Source: Moraxella equi
GTDB taxonomy: Bacteria; Pseudomonadota; Gammaproteobacteria; Pseudomonadales; Moraxellaceae
Assembly: GCF_002027555.1 (NCBI RefSeq)
Contig: NZ_MXAP01000097.1
Location: 1 to 49,372 of the forward strand
Direction: 5' to 3'
Length of the DNA: 49,372 nucleotides
Every line of letters begins with the position of its first letter. Position 1 is the first letter of the stretch. The notes under the pieces were generated by a model. That model did no database searches. It saw only the letters and a program-made list of their open reading frames with translations, and was not told the DNA's origin. The translations under genes were made by a program, and so were the position numbers. This document shows, piece by piece, positions 46,497 through 49,372 of this stretch.

Positions 46497-49372
46497 ATGG
46501 CAGATTTAAGTTACGACATTGCGTTTAAGAGCGACACTAAGGGCATTGAGACCGCTGAACAAGAGATTAAGCAGTTAAAGGAGGGGCTAAATCAGACCGC
46601 CCAAACAACCAAAACATTTGCACAGGCGGTGGCTAATATTGGCACGGGTCGTCAAGGGCTACACAATATCAATGAGCTAATCAATACAATTGAGCAGGCT
46701 GGGGGTTCGGTTACCAATTTACGACAACGTTATGAACAGCTTGCCAACTCTTTTGATAATTTAAATACACGTGAACAAGGGCAACAGGTACGCCGTTTAC
46801 GTGAGTATTTTGAAAGCCTTGGTACATCAATGACAGAGGTTGTCGGTAATTCTCACAAATTAGACCGTGAGTTGTCAGACACAGGCACCCAGATGCAAAA
46901 ACTTGGCAAAAATGCAGGTACAGCACAAGAAAAATTACAAAAAACAAAACAGGCTACCGAACAGCTTGGCTCGGTAACAAATACCGCCCGTACAGGCATT
47001 GACAAACTATCAGGGGCGTTGGCGGCGTTGGGTATTGGCTTGGGTGTCAAAGAGCTTGCCGAGACTGCGGATGCTTATAGCACGCTATCGGCAAGGATTG
47101 CCGTTGCTGTTGGCGAGACGGGCAATGTGCAAGAGGCAATGGCAGGCGTGCAACAAATCGCCCTTGCCACCAATGCTGATTTGACCGCCACGGCTCAATT
47201 ATTTGCGAAAATTCACGAAACAGGCAAGCAAATGGGGCTGACACAGCAACAAAGCCTTGATTTGACCAAAACAATCCAGCAAGCCATTAGTCTAAGCGGT
47301 GGTTCTGCCGCTGCCGCCGAAGCAAGCATTACCCAGCTATCGCAAGCTTTGGCAAGTGGGGTACTCCGTGGCGATGAGTTTAACTCAATCGCCGAGCAGT
47401 CCCCTGAGATTATGACCGCCCTTGCCAATTCGCTAAACGTAACCACGGGCGAGCTTCGCACTATGGCAGGTGAGGGCAAGCTGTCCGCTCAGGTGGTGGT
47501 AAACGCCCTGCAACAACAAGCAGGGGCGATTGAAGAGAAGTTTGCCAAATTTCCGACCACAATCGGTCAAGCCATGCAAAATATTAAAACGCAATGGCAA
47601 ATCGTGGTGGGCGAGTTTAACACCGAAAGCGGGGCAAGTGCTGTTGTTGTCAAAGCCTTGCAAACGATAGGCGATAATTTAGCATGGCTAAAAAACGTCT
47701 TTAACGATGTTGGCGAAGGCATTACCTGGTTTAGCGACAAACTATCACAGATTGATGACAGCACCATTGATGAGCTAAAACGCACGCTATCGCTTGCTTA
47801 TGATACCGTTAAAGACCTAGCAAAATCCATTGGCGATATGGGTGAGACGGCTTGGAGTGCGTTTAAATCGGTGCTTGATAGCGTTACACCCATGTTTACT
47901 GCCTTTACAGACGGGCAAAAAGAAGTCAGTAGTTTGGATGCAGGACTACACGCCTTACAATTGAGTTTGGGGTTATTGTCAGACGGTGCAACGGGGGTAA
48001 GCATTGCTTTTAATTTGTTGGTGGGTAGTCTGCAATTTTTGGCAGGCGGTATGTCAACACTAAGAGCCAAAGTTGCCGAGTTTTTGGGATTTGAAGACCT
48101 TGCCAAACAGTCTGAATTGGCGGCTGACCGTTTGTTTGCAGCCGCTGAAAAATCAATGGGTCGTGCCAATGAGTTGGCGTTAAATTTTCAATCAAAAGTG
48201 GTGCAAGCGATTGATGAGATTAACAAAACCGAACAACAACGCAATGCCGAAAGTGTCGCAGACCACAAACAAACCTTAGCAGACAAAACGCAGGCGTGGC
48301 AAGAGTTTTTTTTAAAGGAGCGTAACTTTTTTGCCGAACGCCAAACGCTTGAAGAGGGATTAAAACTTGCCAGACAAGCAAATGATGATGAGCGTGTACA
48401 GCACCATTTAAACGCACTAGCTGAGCTTGATAGTGCCGAGCAGGCAAGCACTAAGACACGCCAAGACCTTGAAAAGAAAAAGCATGATGCGGTGCTGGCG
48501 TATGCCGAAAGTGCCATCAAAGCCAACAAAGGCATAGCGGACGAGCAGTTAAAGGCTGAACTGTCCGCCCAAGGCTTTGCCGTGGCAATCTCAGAAGCTG
48601 GTAAGGTTAGCGTTACCGCCCTAAATGACGTGGCAAAAAGTAGCGAGCAGGTGGGGCTGTCGCTAAAAGACTCTGCCCTAAACGCCGCCAAAGGACTAGG
48701 CGTTGATGTCAAATTGGCACTCAATGAGATTAACTCTGCTTTTTCTGCCAATGCCGAGCAAGTCCGCCAAGTGGCAGACGGTTACAACGAGCTAAAACAG
48801 GCAGGTATGGACGCAGGCAGTCTGATTTTGGCAAGCCTTGACAAACTGCTTGAAGGGGCAAAAAGCCAAAAAGAGATTGACACCGTCCGCCAACTGTACG
48901 TTGAATTCGGGCGAGATGGCAAATTATCCACCGAGCAGGTGGAAAGTGGGCTAGATGCCATCAATGACAAGCTAAACAAAACCCCTGCCTTGCTTGACGA
49001 GACCGCCCGAGCGTTTAAAGAGCTTGGTATTATCAGCCAAGCCGAAGCCGAAGCAACCGCCCAAAAGCAAATACAAATGTTTGAATTGGTTAAAAATAGC
49101 GGTCAAGCCAGTAGCGAGCAGTTGCAAGAAGCCCTACAAAAAGTGCAAAAAAGCATTGAGACAAGTGGTAATGCCACACAGCAGGCGTGGCTTGACAGTC
49201 AGCAGTCGGCATTGGGGCTAAGTCAAGCCCTAGATGAGACATCAGACCGTGCCAAGCAAGTAGCAAAGAGTGCCAAAAACATTGGCGATGATGTCGCACA
49301 GGGGGTAGATAAAGGCGTTAATGAACTCAAACGCCTAAATGGTGAGATGGACAAAACAGCAGAGAGTCTGGT
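46497..49372 (+). CDS. tail tape measure protein, 3' end outside window
   Basis: An open frame of at least 958 codons from ATG 46497 with GGAG 6-7 nt upstream, running off the right edge. The N-terminus is coiled (IETAEQEIKQLKEGLNQTAQ). Residues about 180-330 are the tape-measure N-terminal domain: ETADAYSTLSARIAVAVG, ASGVLRGDEFNSIAEQSPEI and GELRTMAGEGKLSAQVVVNAL. A hydrophobic stretch and long coiled-coil regions follow. Its length sets tail length. Near-neutral codon bias like the other late genes. Confidence 0.9.
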   Translation, partial: MADLSYDIAFKSDTKGIETAEQEIKQLKEGLNQTAQTTKTFAQAVANIGTGRQGLHNINELINTIEQAGGSVTNLRQRYEQLANSFDNLNTREQGQQVRRLREYFESLGTSMTEVVGNSHKLDRELSDTGTQMQKLGKNAGTAQEKLQKTKQATEQLGSVTNTARTGIDKLSGALAALGIGLGVKELAETADAYSTLSARIAVAVGETGNVQEAMAGVQQIALATNADLTATAQLFAKIHETGKQMGLTQQQSLDLTKTIQQAISLSGGSAAAAEASITQLSQALASGVLRGDEFNSIAEQSPEIMTALANSLNVTTGELRTMAGEGKLSAQVVVNALQQQAGAIEEKFAKFPTTIGQAMQNIKTQWQIVVGEFNTESGASAVVVKALQTIGDNLAWLKNVFNDVGEGITWFSDKLSQIDDSTIDELKRTLSLAYDTVKDLAKSIGDMGETAWSAFKSVLDSVTPMFTAFTDGQKEVSSLDAGLHALQLSLGLLSDGATGVSIAFNLLVGSLQFLAGGMSTLRAKVAEFLGFEDLAKQSELAADRLFAAAEKSMGRANELALNFQSKVVQAIDEINKTEQQRNAESVADHKQTLADKTQAWQEFFLKERNFFAERQTLEEGLKLARQANDDERVQHHLNALAELDSAEQASTKTRQDLEKKKHDAVLAYAESAIKANKGIADEQLKAELSAQGFAVAISEAGKVSVTALNDVAKSSEQVGLSLKDSALNAAKGLGVDVKLALNEINSAFSANAEQVRQVADGYNELKQAGMDAGSLILASLDKLLEGAKSQKEIDTVRQLYVEFGRDGKLSTEQVESGLDAINDKLNKTPALLDETARAFKELGIISQAEAEATAQKQIQMFELVKNSGQASSEQLQEALQKVQKSIETSGNATQQAWLDSQQSALGLSQALDETSDRAKQVAKSAKNIGDDVAQGVDKGVNELKRLNGEMDKTAESL

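Larger units (their letters stand above)
13519..49372. mobile_element. dusA-integrated tailed-phage prophage (right end outside window)
   Basis: From the integrase next to dusA to the tape measure gene at the right edge, nearly all genes are phage-type in lambda-like order: integrase, leftward recombination operon, CI/Cro switch, O/P-like replication, NinB, Q, terminase, head, connector, tail. At least 35.9 kb is present. No tail sheath gene is seen up to the tape measure gene, so a siphovirus morphology is likely. attR and lysis genes must lie beyond 49372. Two frameshifted or stopped genes argue for some decay, but most modules are intact. Confidence 0.95.

Overview
The window looks like a gammaproteobacterial chromosome of the family Moraxellaceae, most likely Moraxella. 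The basis is the Pseudomonas/Acinetobacter-type long isocitrate lyase followed by malate synthase G, the divergent ffh/ypjD pair, A+T-rich intergenic DNA, and prophage genes of a kind common in Moraxella. The species call is inference from protein character; no database search was possible.

Positions 1-13518 are chromosomal: glyA, ubiC, the glyoxylate-shunt pair aceA-glcB, an EF-hand membrane protein, a 5'-truncated LysE/LeuE-type exporter, ffh, the CcsA-like ypjD, a secreted WG-repeat protein and dusA. Two related MITE-like repeats (1660-1874, 7893-8013) and a REP-like palindrome (4444-4513) lie between them.

From about 13519 to the right edge is one prophage of tailed-phage type, integrated at the 5' end of dusA; its right end is outside the window. 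A tyrosine integrase (13658-14770) faces a leftward early operon read from a promoter at 22065-22093. That operon carries an acidic first gene, a KilA-N antirepressor, ERF annealing protein, YqaJ exonuclease, an Arc-like regulator, a BRO antirepressor, SSB and a PrtN-like protein. A CI/Cro switch lies at 24615-25640, with four accessory genes behind cI (22755-24589) where lysogenic-conversion or defence genes usually sit. Rightward come a Rha-type regulator, HNH nuclease, an O-like initiator with four internal iterons (a probable origin), a P-like loader, VRR-NUC nuclease, NinB, a dATP/dGTP diphosphohydrolase-like protein and a Q-like antiterminator. A late promoter-terminator pair (33810-33886) leads into terminase, portal, a head protein fused to an ADP-ribosyltransferase-like domain, protease/scaffold, capsid, connector and tail genes. 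A second immunity-like cassette (44837-46442) precedes the tape measure gene, which runs off the right edge.

The most unusual content is RNA-level. (1) Three antirepressor genes each have a consensus promoter and a leader in which a 65-77 nt domain presents an 8-nt loop complementary to the gene's own ribosome-binding region, with a second copy of the target at the leader's 5' end. This is the C4 antisense logic of phages P1/P7, here with three different loop specificities. (2) Two tiny hydrophobic 21-residue ORFs ending in PAY, with consensus promoters and opposing promoters, resemble Ibs/Sib type I toxin-antitoxin loci. (3) ssb ends at a premature stop just after an in-phase G GGA AAG slippery heptamer followed by a hairpin, and the -1 frame supplies the missing acidic tail ending DNDMPF. 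(4) A promoter-plus-two-hairpin element occurs twice, with compensatory stem changes and an invariant TTGGCG loop; one copy ends in a terminator and looks like an 80-nt small RNA. No tRNA, rRNA or CRISPR array was recognised.
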